Positions 50,077 through 55,709 of a stretch of DNA of 55,709 nucleotides are shown in pieces. The stretch comes from Acidobacteriota bacterium. Lineage in GTDB: Bacteria > Acidobacteriota > Blastocatellia > Pyrinomonadales > Pyrinomonadaceae. How positions within the stretch are numbered: the first letter of the stretch is position 1; each line of letters starts with the position of its first letter. The notes beneath the pieces were generated by a model. It worked only from the letters and a program-made list of their open reading frames with translations, was not told the DNA's origin and searched no databases. The position numbers and the translations under genes are program-made. The stretch covers positions 1-55,709 of the forward strand of contig JAFDVJ010000102.1 of assembly GCA_018269075.1 (NCBI GenBank), written 5' to 3'.

Positions 50077-50835
50077 ATGAAGAGATGTCCGCAATGCGCG
50101 CAGGTTTACGACGATCAGACGAATTTTTGCCTCGCTGACGGCGCGACGCTCGTGGCCGTTTCCGGTTCGTTCACCGACGACGCGGAAACGCCGACCGTCA
50201 TTCACGGCCAAACGCTCCCGCCGACTGCGAGTTACGGCGCGCCGACGCTCAATTACGGTCAGCCAACCTTCAATCAGGGCGTGCCGCCGCCGGTCGTTCC
50301 CGTGCAGACCGCGCCGGAACCGCGCAAAAGCCGCGCGCTTTTGATCGTGCTCGTCGTCGGTCTGGTCGGACTCGTCGCGCTCGCCGCGATCGGCGCGGGG
50401 CTTTTCTATAAATTCGGCGGCGACGATTCGAAAAACCAGAAGACGGCCGTCAACACCCCGGAAAAATCGAACAAAAACGCGGACGGCGAGCATAAAGCCG
50501 GGGACGACGACGCGGCGGCCAATCTCAGACAGCAGCAGGAAAAGCTCGACCGCGACAAACAAAAGCTCGAACAGGAACGCAAGGCGCTCGAAGAGAAAAA
50601 GAAGACGACGCCCGCGCCGCCGCCGCCGTCCTCCGCGCGGACGGCCGTCATCATCGACCCGCCGTCGAACGTCCGCGACGCGCCGAACGGCCGCGTCCAG
50701 TGCGTTTTGAAATCGCGCGGCACGGTCGTCAACATTCTCGGTTCGACCGGCATCGGCGACAACAACGGAACGTGGTACTACACCGACGCCTGCGGCCGCA
50801 CCGGCGTCATTCATTCGAGCCAGTTCAGGTTTTAG
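50077..50835 (+). CDS. Membrane protein with N-terminal zinc ribbon and C-terminal SH3b domain
   Basis: The product of 252 residues starts MKRCPQCAQVYDDQTNFCLAD, a half-ribbon of the type CxxC...C. A Pro/Gln/Tyr-rich segment follows (ASYGAPTLNYGQPTFNQG), then a membrane helix near residues 90-110 (ALLIVLVVGLVGLVALAAIGAG) and a charged coiled coil (LRQQQEKLDRDKQKLEQERK). It ends in a bacterial SH3 domain (VIIDPPSNVRDAPNGRVQCV ... THIHSSQFRF-like end). This predicts a cytoplasmic ribbon and a periplasmic SH3b part that may bind cell-wall peptides. Function is unknown. The ATG at 50077 is chosen because the upstream frame runs through heptamer repeats. Confidence 0.82.
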   Translation: MKRCPQCAQVYDDQTNFCLADGATLVAVSGSFTDDAETPTVIHGQTLPPTASYGAPTLNYGQPTFNQGVPPPVVPVQTAPEPRKSRALLIVLVVGLVGLVALAAIGAGLFYKFGGDDSKNQKTAVNTPEKSNKNADGEHKAGDDDAAANLRQQQEKLDRDKQKLEQERKALEEKKKTTPAPPPPSSARTAVIIDPPSNVRDAPNGRVQCVLKSRGTVVNILGSTGIGDNNGTWYYTDACGRTGVIHSSQFRF

Positions 50836-50854
50836 CTTCCGGAGGAAGCAGTGC

Positions 50855-50950
50855 AAAATTAAAAATTAAAAATTAAAAATATATGAAAAAAGGCGCCTGG
50901 CATTCGCGAGCGCCCTTTTTTAATTTTTAATTTTTAATTTTTAATTTTTC
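50855..50950. terminator. Heptamer-flanked bidirectional terminator
   Basis: AAAAATT heptamers (50855-50880) and their inverse (50922-50950) flank a hairpin: six A, GGCGC, a 13-nt loop, GCGCC and a T run (50886-50921). It lies between convergent genes, and its right part forms the stop region of the Hsp33 gene. Confidence 0.8.
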
Positions 50951-51828
50951 TCAAGGATCCCGCGCAGATCGTCCTCGGTCAGCGTGTAGACGTTGCTGCA
51001 AAAGCCGCAGTTCATCGTCGCGCCGTGGTCTTCTTCGAGCATCGAGCGGACTTCCTCGGGCCCGAGCGAGGCGACGAGCGCGACGGCGCGCTCGTGCGAG
51101 CAGTTGCATTCGAAGCGGACGTCTTTTTCGCCCAAGATTTCGTAGTCGATGATGCCGAGCGTCATTTTGATCAGCTCTTCGGGCGTCGCGCCGTCGAGGA
51201 TCGCGTTCGAGACGCGCGGCGCGCGGAGGATCGTGTCCTCGATCATCACGGCGATGTTCGGGTTGGCGGTCGGCAGCATCTGGATCATCACGCCGCCCGC
51301 GCATTTGACGAAGGGCGCTTCGGGCTGAAGCTGATCGCCGAGCAGGACGGCCGACGGGATCTGCTCGGATTTCATTAAATAATACGCGAAATCCTCGGCG
51401 ATCTCGCCGGTTTCGAGCGGAACCGACCCGACGTACGGGTCGCGGTGCAGGCCGAGCTCGAACCCCGATTCGCGGATCACGTGCATAAAGCCGCTGCCGA
51501 CGATGCCGGCCACGTCGAACGCGCCGTCCGGTTTTTGCGGCAGGTCGGCGAGCGGATTTTTTATGTAGCCGCGGACTTTGCCATCGGCGACGGTTTCGGC
51601 TACAATGCCTTCTACCGAACCATTGGATTCTATTTTCACGGTCAGGCGATCGAAGTCCTTGAGACTCGAACCCAAAAGCAGTGTCCCCGTCAAAACGCGT
51701 CCGAGAGCGACCGAAGCCGTCGGCGCGGTGTTGTGCCTGCGCACGGCTTCGCGAACCGTCTCGGTGGTAATGGCCGCCATCACGCGGACGGTCGCGTCGG
51801 CCGCGAGGCCGTGAATAAGTTTGTCCAT
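50941..51828 (-). CDS. hslO: Redox-regulated chaperone Hsp33
   Basis: The 295-residue protein is a cytoplasmic holdase that is switched on by disulfide formation. It has the N-terminal Hsp33 domain (LIHGLAADATVRVMAAITTE, RVLTGTLLLGSSLKD) and the zinc-binding redox switch near the C-terminus, ECNCSHE followed by MNCGFCSNVY, that is, CxC and CxxC. All four switch cysteines are present. Length is as usual for the family. Its last codons (GAG AAA AAT TAA) coincide with a heptamer of the adjacent AT-rich array. Confidence 0.95.
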   Translation of the reverse strand: MDKLIHGLAADATVRVMAAITTETVREAVRRHNTAPTASVALGRVLTGTLLLGSSLKDFDRLTVKIESNGSVEGIVAETVADGKVRGYIKNPLADLPQKPDGAFDVAGIVGSGFMHVIRESGFELGLHRDPYVGSVPLETGEIAEDFAYYLMKSEQIPSAVLLGDQLQPEAPFVKCAGGVMIQMLPTANPNIAVMIEDTILRAPRVSNAILDGATPEELIKMTLGIIDYEILGEKDVRFECNCSHERAVALVASLGPEEVRSMLEEDHGATMNCGFCSNVYTLTEDDLRGILEKN

Positions 51829-51974
51829 AGATATTCAGTGTCGGAAAAAGCGACGCCAAAAGTCAAATATGAGCGGGCCGCGTTTTTTTTCGGAAAGCGA
51901 TTTTTTTCTTCGGGCGGCGAACCTAAGGAATTACTTTAAGTTATCGATTATTTGGGTGAAAATTTTGTGAACGG

Positions 51975-51988
51975 CACAATATATTGTG
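51975..51988. promoter_or_regulatory. NrdR-type box upstream of nrdJ
   Basis: CACAATATATTGTG is a perfect 14-bp palindrome. Its core CAATATATTG matches the known NrdR-box core CwATATATwG. It lies 10 nt before the -35 box of the nrdJ promoter. NrdR represses ribonucleotide reductase genes when dATP is abundant. NrdR boxes usually occur in pairs; I do not find a clear second one. Confidence 0.75.
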
Positions 51989-51998
51989 GATTTTTCCA

Positions 51999-52027
51999 TT
52001 GACAAGCGGATTTGAGTTGGGTTATAT
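51999..52027 (+). promoter_or_regulatory. Sigma-70 promoter of nrdJ
   Basis: TTGACA (51999-52004) and TTATAT (52022-52027) are spaced 17 nt apart. This predicts a leader of about 160 nt before the ATG at 52193. I see no cobalamin riboswitch fold in that leader. Confidence 0.75.
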
Positions 52028-52192
52028 TTCAATTCGCTCGGGAACAAACAAAAACTTCTGCTTCCGGGGCAAAAACCAAGAGTATTACTGCTGCGCCCGC
52101 ATTTCAAAATGCACAAAAGAAGAGTAAAATTTAATAAATAAATCGAAGAATTGTGTCTTTATAAAAAAGGCAATCAGGAGAATTGAGCAAAT

Positions 52193-54763
52193 ATGAGTAC
52201 GGTCTTTGAGCCTGTCGGCGTGGGCGAATTTGTCGCCAAAAACGGAAATTCGAACGGAAACGGAACGGGAACATCCCTCAAACGCGAAGCCAAACCTTTG
52301 GGCCTGAACGCGCAGAAAGTCATCAGCAAACGCTATTCCCTCAAGGATTTGAACGGCGACGCGCTCGAAACCTGGGCGGACATCGTGCGCCGCGTCGTCG
52401 GCCACGTTTCGAAGGCCGAGACCGATTCGGTCAAGCGCGACTATTTCTACGATTCGATGACCGAAGTGATGCTCAACCGCGAGTTCGTGCCGAACACGCC
52501 GTGTCTCGTCAACGCCGGCAAACCGAAGGGCCAATTGGCCGCCTGCTTCGTGCTCAACGTTCCCGATTCGATCGAAGGCATTATGGAGCACGCGTCGAAC
52601 GTCGCGATCATCCATCAGACGGGCGGCGGCACCGGAATGACCTATGAATTTCTGCGGCCGGCCGGTTCGATGGTCAATTCGACGCGCGGCGTCGCCTCGG
52701 GCCCGGTCAGCTTTATGAACATCGTCAACGGCACGACCGAAGTCGTCAAACAGGGCGGCGTCCGGCGCGGCGCGAATATGGGCATTCTCTCGATCACGCA
52801 TCCGGACGTCCTGCGTTTCGTGCACGCCAAGAACGATCAGCACAGCCTGACCAACTTCAACATCTCCGTGACCGTCAACGACGCCTTTATGGAAGCCGTC
52901 GACCGGAAAGCGTGGTTTCAGACCCGCTTTCACGACGAAGCGTGGACGGCCGACGTCTTCGATCCCGTCACCGGCGGCCCGTACGCCGTCTATCGCCGCC
53001 CGAACGGCGAGACCGTGACCTTCGCCGACAAGCTCGCCTTCGAAACCGCCGATCTTTCGGACTGCTCGATCGAGAATCCGCCGACGCCGGGAATGGTCTA
53101 CGCGCCGGACGTCTGGAACCGCGTCGTCGCCTCGGCGCATAAATACGCCGAACCGGGCATCATCTTCATCGACGAGGTCAACCGTCATAACCATATGATC
53201 TCGACGATGGGCCCGATCCACGCCTGTAATCCGTGCGGCGAACAGATGCTTCACTTCAATAATTCGTGCAACCTCGGTTCGATCGACGTCGCCAAGTTCT
53301 ACAAAAAGGTCGGCGACGGCACGAACCCCGACGACTGCATCGACTGGGCGAAACTCGCGCGCGTCACGCACGTCTGCACGCAGTTTCTCGACAACGTCGT
53401 CGACGCCGGTCACTTCCCGCTCCCGGAAATCGACGACGTCGTCAAGCGCACGCGGCCCGTCGGCCTCGGCATTATGGGCTTTGCCGATCTCTGTCTCGCG
53501 CTCAAGGTGACCTACGGCGAACAGGATTCGATGGAGCTGATGGAAAAGGTGATGGGCTTTATCCGCCGCGAGGCGTGGATGGCGTCCGTCAGGCTCGGCG
53601 CCGAGAAAGGCACGTTCCCCGAGCTCGAAGGCAACCGCGAGGCCTACGCGAAATTCCTTTACGACGAGATCGGCATCCCGCGCGATATGCCGCTGACGCC
53701 GCGCAACTACGAAGTGACGACGATCGCGCCGACCGGCACGATCTCGCTCGTCGCCGAAACCTCGTCGGGCATCGAGCCGAACTTCTCGTGGGCCTACGTC
53801 CGCCGCGACACGCTCGGCGAACGTCACTACGTCCATACGCTCGCCGCGCAGGCGCTCGGCATCGACGTCGACCAGTCGAACGAGGAATCGATCAAAGAAG
53901 CGGCGAACTACGTCGTCGAGCATCTCGACGAGCTGCCGTCCTATTTCATCTCGGCGATGGACATCACGTCGCACCAGCACGTCAAGGTGCTCGCCGCCGC
54001 GCAGAAGCACGTCGACAACTCGATCTCGAAGACCTGCAACGGCGCGAACGACGACACGGTCGAATCGGTCGACAAGCTCTACCGGATGGCGAAGGATCTC
54101 GGCTGCAAAGCCGTCAGCTACTACCGCGACGGCAGCCGCGAAGGCCAGGTGCTGACGTCGATGAAGGCCGAGGAGAAAAAGGAAGAGGCGAAGACGGAAG
54201 AAACGGTCGTCGCCGAACCGGTCGTCGCCGCGCCGCCGGCGGTGAAGGAATATAATCAGGCCGTCCACATCGACCGCCCGCGCGAATTGCAGGGCTCGAC
54301 GTGGCGGATCCCGTTCGACGGCGTCAATCTTTACGTGACCGTCAACCACAACGGCGAACAGGTGCTCGAAGTCTTCGCGACCGGCCCGATCTCGGAAGGC
54401 GTCGGCCTGCTCGCGTCGAAGATGCTCCGCGGCGGCTTCAACGTCAAGGAAGTCTCGCGCAGCCTGAACAAGGTGACCGGCACGCACGCCGTCTGGTTCA
54501 ACGAGCGGCTGCTGACCTCGCCCGAACAGGCGATCGCCGAATGTCTGTCGCTGATCGACCGCCGGCTGAAGAACCTGCCGCAGTCGGAACGCCAGCTCAG
54601 CAAGATGACGGCGCAGGCGGCGGCGCCGACGGCCGAAGTGACGGCGTATTCGGAAACGAAGATGTCGAGCCTGATCAGCGAATGCCCGGAATGCAAGGGC
54701 CAGCTCGAACACGCCTCGGGCTGCGACTTCTGCCGCGACTGCGGATATTCGAAATGCAAGTAA
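52193..54763 (+). CDS. nrdJ: Class II (adenosylcobalamin-dependent) ribonucleotide reductase
   Basis: The 856-residue enzyme reduces ribonucleotides using a cobalamin-derived radical. Visible are NTPCLVNAG and AACFVLNV (redox Cys), QTGGGTGMTYEFLRP, NPCGEQML (catalytic Asn-x-Cys-x-Glu) and NNSCNLGSI. A TSCPD domain follows near residues 700-785 (YVTVNHNGEQVLEVFATG), then a C-terminal zinc ribbon (CPECKGQLEHASGCDFCRDC). The TSCPD and ribbon mark the vitamin B12-dependent reductase family. A Pro/Lys/Glu-rich linker joins catalytic and C-terminal parts. AGGAG lies 12 nt before the ATG. An NrdR-type box and strong promoter precede it. Confidence 0.96.
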   Translation: MSTVFEPVGVGEFVAKNGNSNGNGTGTSLKREAKPLGLNAQKVISKRYSLKDLNGDALETWADIVRRVVGHVSKAETDSVKRDYFYDSMTEVMLNREFVPNTPCLVNAGKPKGQLAACFVLNVPDSIEGIMEHASNVAIIHQTGGGTGMTYEFLRPAGSMVNSTRGVASGPVSFMNIVNGTTEVVKQGGVRRGANMGILSITHPDVLRFVHAKNDQHSLTNFNISVTVNDAFMEAVDRKAWFQTRFHDEAWTADVFDPVTGGPYAVYRRPNGETVTFADKLAFETADLSDCSIENPPTPGMVYAPDVWNRVVASAHKYAEPGIIFIDEVNRHNHMISTMGPIHACNPCGEQMLHFNNSCNLGSIDVAKFYKKVGDGTNPDDCIDWAKLARVTHVCTQFLDNVVDAGHFPLPEIDDVVKRTRPVGLGIMGFADLCLALKVTYGEQDSMELMEKVMGFIRREAWMASVRLGAEKGTFPELEGNREAYAKFLYDEIGIPRDMPLTPRNYEVTTIAPTGTISLVAETSSGIEPNFSWAYVRRDTLGERHYVHTLAAQALGIDVDQSNEESIKEAANYVVEHLDELPSYFISAMDITSHQHVKVLAAAQKHVDNSISKTCNGANDDTVESVDKLYRMAKDLGCKAVSYYRDGSREGQVLTSMKAEEKKEEAKTEETVVAEPVVAAPPAVKEYNQAVHIDRPRELQGSTWRIPFDGVNLYVTVNHNGEQVLEVFATGPISEGVGLLASKMLRGGFNVKEVSRSLNKVTGTHAVWFNERLLTSPEQAIAECLSLIDRRLKNLPQSERQLSKMTAQAAAPTAEVTAYSETKMSSLISECPECKGQLEHASGCDFCRDCGYSKCK

Positions 54764-54805
54764 GTCCTGAGTCTTAAGTCTTGAGTCTTAAGTCTTGAGT
54801 CTTTG
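54764..54805. repeat. Heptanucleotide array (AGTCTTR)n
   Basis: AGTCCTG/AGTCTTA/AGTCTTG units start immediately after the nrdJ stop codon, whose TAA leads straight into the first unit. Confidence 0.85.
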
Positions 54806-54810
54806 AGTCT

Positions 54811-54851
54811 AAAGACGGCTGCGGTTCAAACGAATCGCGGCCGTCTTTTTT
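54811..54851 (+). terminator. Rho-independent terminator of nrdJ
   Basis: AAAGACGGC (54811-54819) pairs with GCCGTCTTT (54840-54848), followed by more T. The T run and position 48 nt after the stop support termination. Confidence 0.8.
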
Positions 54852-54864
54852 GCGCTTTAAATAT

Positions 54865-54893
54865 TTGTGCGGATTCCTTTATTTGCCTATAAT
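54865..54893 (+). promoter_or_regulatory. Promoter of the second ECF sigma gene
   Basis: TTGTGC (54865-54870) and a perfect TATAAT (54888-54893) are spaced 17 nt apart. The start codon lies about 33 nt beyond the expected transcription start. Confidence 0.65.
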
Positions 54894-54932
54894 TGACGCG
54901 TCTTCCGATAAATTTACAAAACGCTGAACGAG

Positions 54933-55487
54933 TTGAGCGAAAAAAACGTTACCGAACTGTTGATCGATCTGTCGAACGGAAACGCCGGGGCCGTCGAGCT
55001 GCTGCTGCCGGCCGTTTACGGCGAGCTGCGGCGGCTCGCGGCGAGCTATCTGCGGCACGAGCGCGTCGATCACACATTGCAGCCGACGGCGCTCGTCCAC
55101 GAGGCTTATCTCAAGCTGATCGACCAGACGCGGACCAACTGGCAGAACCGCGCGCATTTTTTCGGCGTCGCGGCCGGCGCGATGCGCCGGATCCTGATCG
55201 ATCACGCGCGGCTTCATAAGGCCGAAAAGCGCGGCGCGGATTATCAGAAAATTCAGCTCGACACGAACATCGACAAGGTGGTCGAGCTGCGCGGCGAGCT
55301 CGTCGCGCTCGACGAAGCGCTCAAAGAGCTCGAAAAGCTCGCGCCCGAACAGGCCCGGCTCGTCGAGCTCCGTTTTTTCGGCGGTCTGACGTTCGAGGAA
55401 ACCGCCGAAGTCCTCGGCGTCAGCCTCCGCACCGCCAAACGACACTGGCGTCTCGTCCGCGCCTGGCTCTACGGAAAACTAAAATGA
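54933..55487 (+). CDS. ECF sigma factor of the kinase-linked type (second copy)
   Basis: The 184-residue protein uses a TTG start at 54933. It has region 2 (VYGELRRLAASYLRHERV, PTALVHEAYLKLIDQT, AMRRILIDHARLHK) and region 4 (ELRFFGGLTFEETAEVLGVSLRTAKRHWRLVRAWLYGK). It is a paralogue of the protein at 40692 and, like it, is followed by a kinase gene. Residues of the inter-domain linker differ most (EKRGADYQKIQLDTNIDK), as expected if the two sigma factors answer to different kinases. GC use here is typical of the window, unlike the first copy. Confidence 0.93.
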   Translation: MSEKNVTELLIDLSNGNAGAVELLLPAVYGELRRLAASYLRHERVDHTLQPTALVHEAYLKLIDQTRTNWQNRAHFFGVAAGAMRRILIDHARLHKAEKRGADYQKIQLDTNIDKVVELRGELVALDEALKELEKLAPEQARLVELRFFGGLTFEETAEVLGVSLRTAKRHWRLVRAWLYGKLK

Positions 55488-55606
55488 TTTCGGATTTCGG
55501 ATTTCGGATTTCGGATTGGTTTCGAGTCGGAATCCATCATTGAAATCGAAAATTTCGTATCCAGACAAATCCGAAATCCGAAATCCGAAATCCGAAATCC
55601 GAAATC
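55488..55606. repeat. Inverted heptanucleotide arrays (ATTTCGG)n / (CCGAAAT)n
   Basis: Four ATTTCGG units begin directly after the sigma-factor stop (55488-55516), and five CCGAAAT units (55567-55606) end in CCCTT just before the kinase ATG at 55611. The pair could fold into a long hairpin between the two genes of this module. Confidence 0.9.
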
Positions 55607-55610
55607 CCTT

Positions 55611-55709
55611 ATGTTTCCGGAACGGTGGCGAAAAATTCAGGAAGTTTTTGAAGCGGCGATCGAGATCGAGGATCCGGCCGCGGTCGCGGCGCTGCTCGAA
55701 AAAGAATGC
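55611..55709 (+). CDS. Ser/Thr protein kinase, N-terminal fragment cut by window edge
   Basis: The first 33 codons, starting MFPERWRKIQEVFEAAIEI, are visible and then the window ends. They match the opening of the kinase at 41308 (MEPAKWKNIKNVLSAALDLP) in spacing and helical pattern, with LLEKEC where the other has FLAREP. Together with the ECF gene 124 nt upstream this indicates a second ECF-kinase module. The kinase domain itself is not in view. Confidence 0.75.
   Translation, partial: MFPERWRKIQEVFEAAIEIEDPAAVAALLEKEC

Noticed and set aside
51940..51960. Second NrdR box about 30 bp upstream of the clear one
   Set aside because: The sequence there (around TTATCGATTA) keeps too few consensus positions to call.
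52028..52192. Cobalamin riboswitch in the nrdJ leader
   Set aside because: The leader lacks a recognisable B12-box and the conserved stems; the NrdR-type box explains regulation better.
52085..54712. 875-residue minus-strand open frame opposite nrdJ
   Set aside because: Shadow of nrdJ; composition (Arg, Asp, His, Phe) is that of an antisense frame and the plus strand has all class II reductase motifs.

Overview
The window is GC-rich, tightly packed bacterial chromosome. No marker gene fixes the taxon. Its style fits Acidobacteriota of the Blastocatellia/Pyrinomonadaceae type: ECF sigma factor plus Ser/Thr kinase pairs, a CadC-like winged helix fused to a TolB-type propeller, an Oar-like TonB-dependent receptor with a carboxypeptidase-like N-terminus, an adenosylcobalamin-dependent ribonucleotide reductase, and intergenic heptanucleotide tandem repeats. 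This placement is inference.

Layout. 1-154: two tRNAs on the minus strand, tRNA-Val(UAC) complete and a probable tRNA-Asp cut by the edge. 272-5616: a secreted RCC1-repeat protein, a secreted unknown, a tiny HTH protein and a divergent winged-helix/PD40 sensor. 5775-15825: one minus-strand operon for exopolysaccharide assembly of the PEP-CTERM/exosortase type, in transcription order TPR lipoprotein, a 59-residue membrane micro-protein with a PEP-CTERM-like end, Wzz-like chain-length protein, ExeA-like ATPase, tyrosine kinase, sugar-phosphate transferase, SLBB export protein and a YCF48-like propeller. 16275-25064: a uronate/polysaccharide-lyase locus made of a TonB-dependent receptor divergent from a LacI regulator, hexuronate-type MFS transporter, SDR oxidoreductase and heparinase II/III-like lyase. 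25295-32458: minus-strand genes carrying EpsI, an NTF2-like protein, a LytS/LytTR two-component pair, an MFS exporter, the exosortase and an FG-GAP protein. The exosortase machinery is thus spread over two blocks separated by the lyase locus. 32459-34790: gene-poor and rich in repeats. 34790-40415: three large secreted repeat proteins. 40692-43923: ECF sigma plus Ser/Thr kinase. 44017-46912: LVIVD-repeat protein and a Met/His-rich DUF305 protein. 47252-48464: three small unknowns, two of them AT-rich and overlapping. 48500-48896: two adjacent inverted-repeat elements. 48980-55709: polyprenyl synthase, zinc-ribbon/SH3b protein, Hsp33, class II ribonucleotide reductase behind an NrdR-type box, and a second ECF sigma plus kinase pair cut by the right edge.

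The most interesting signals are: the unreported-looking micro-protein at 13244-13423, whose end resembles an exosortase sorting signal and which sits between prsT-like and wzz-like genes; several families of 7-bp tandem repeats that abut or supply stop codons; a 21-bp minisatellite that encodes coiled-coil-like heptads in a frame lacking a usual start codon; two long dispersed repeat pairs; and a perfect NrdR-type palindrome upstream of nrdJ. Many long open frames opposite real genes are products of the GC-rich third codon position and were discarded.
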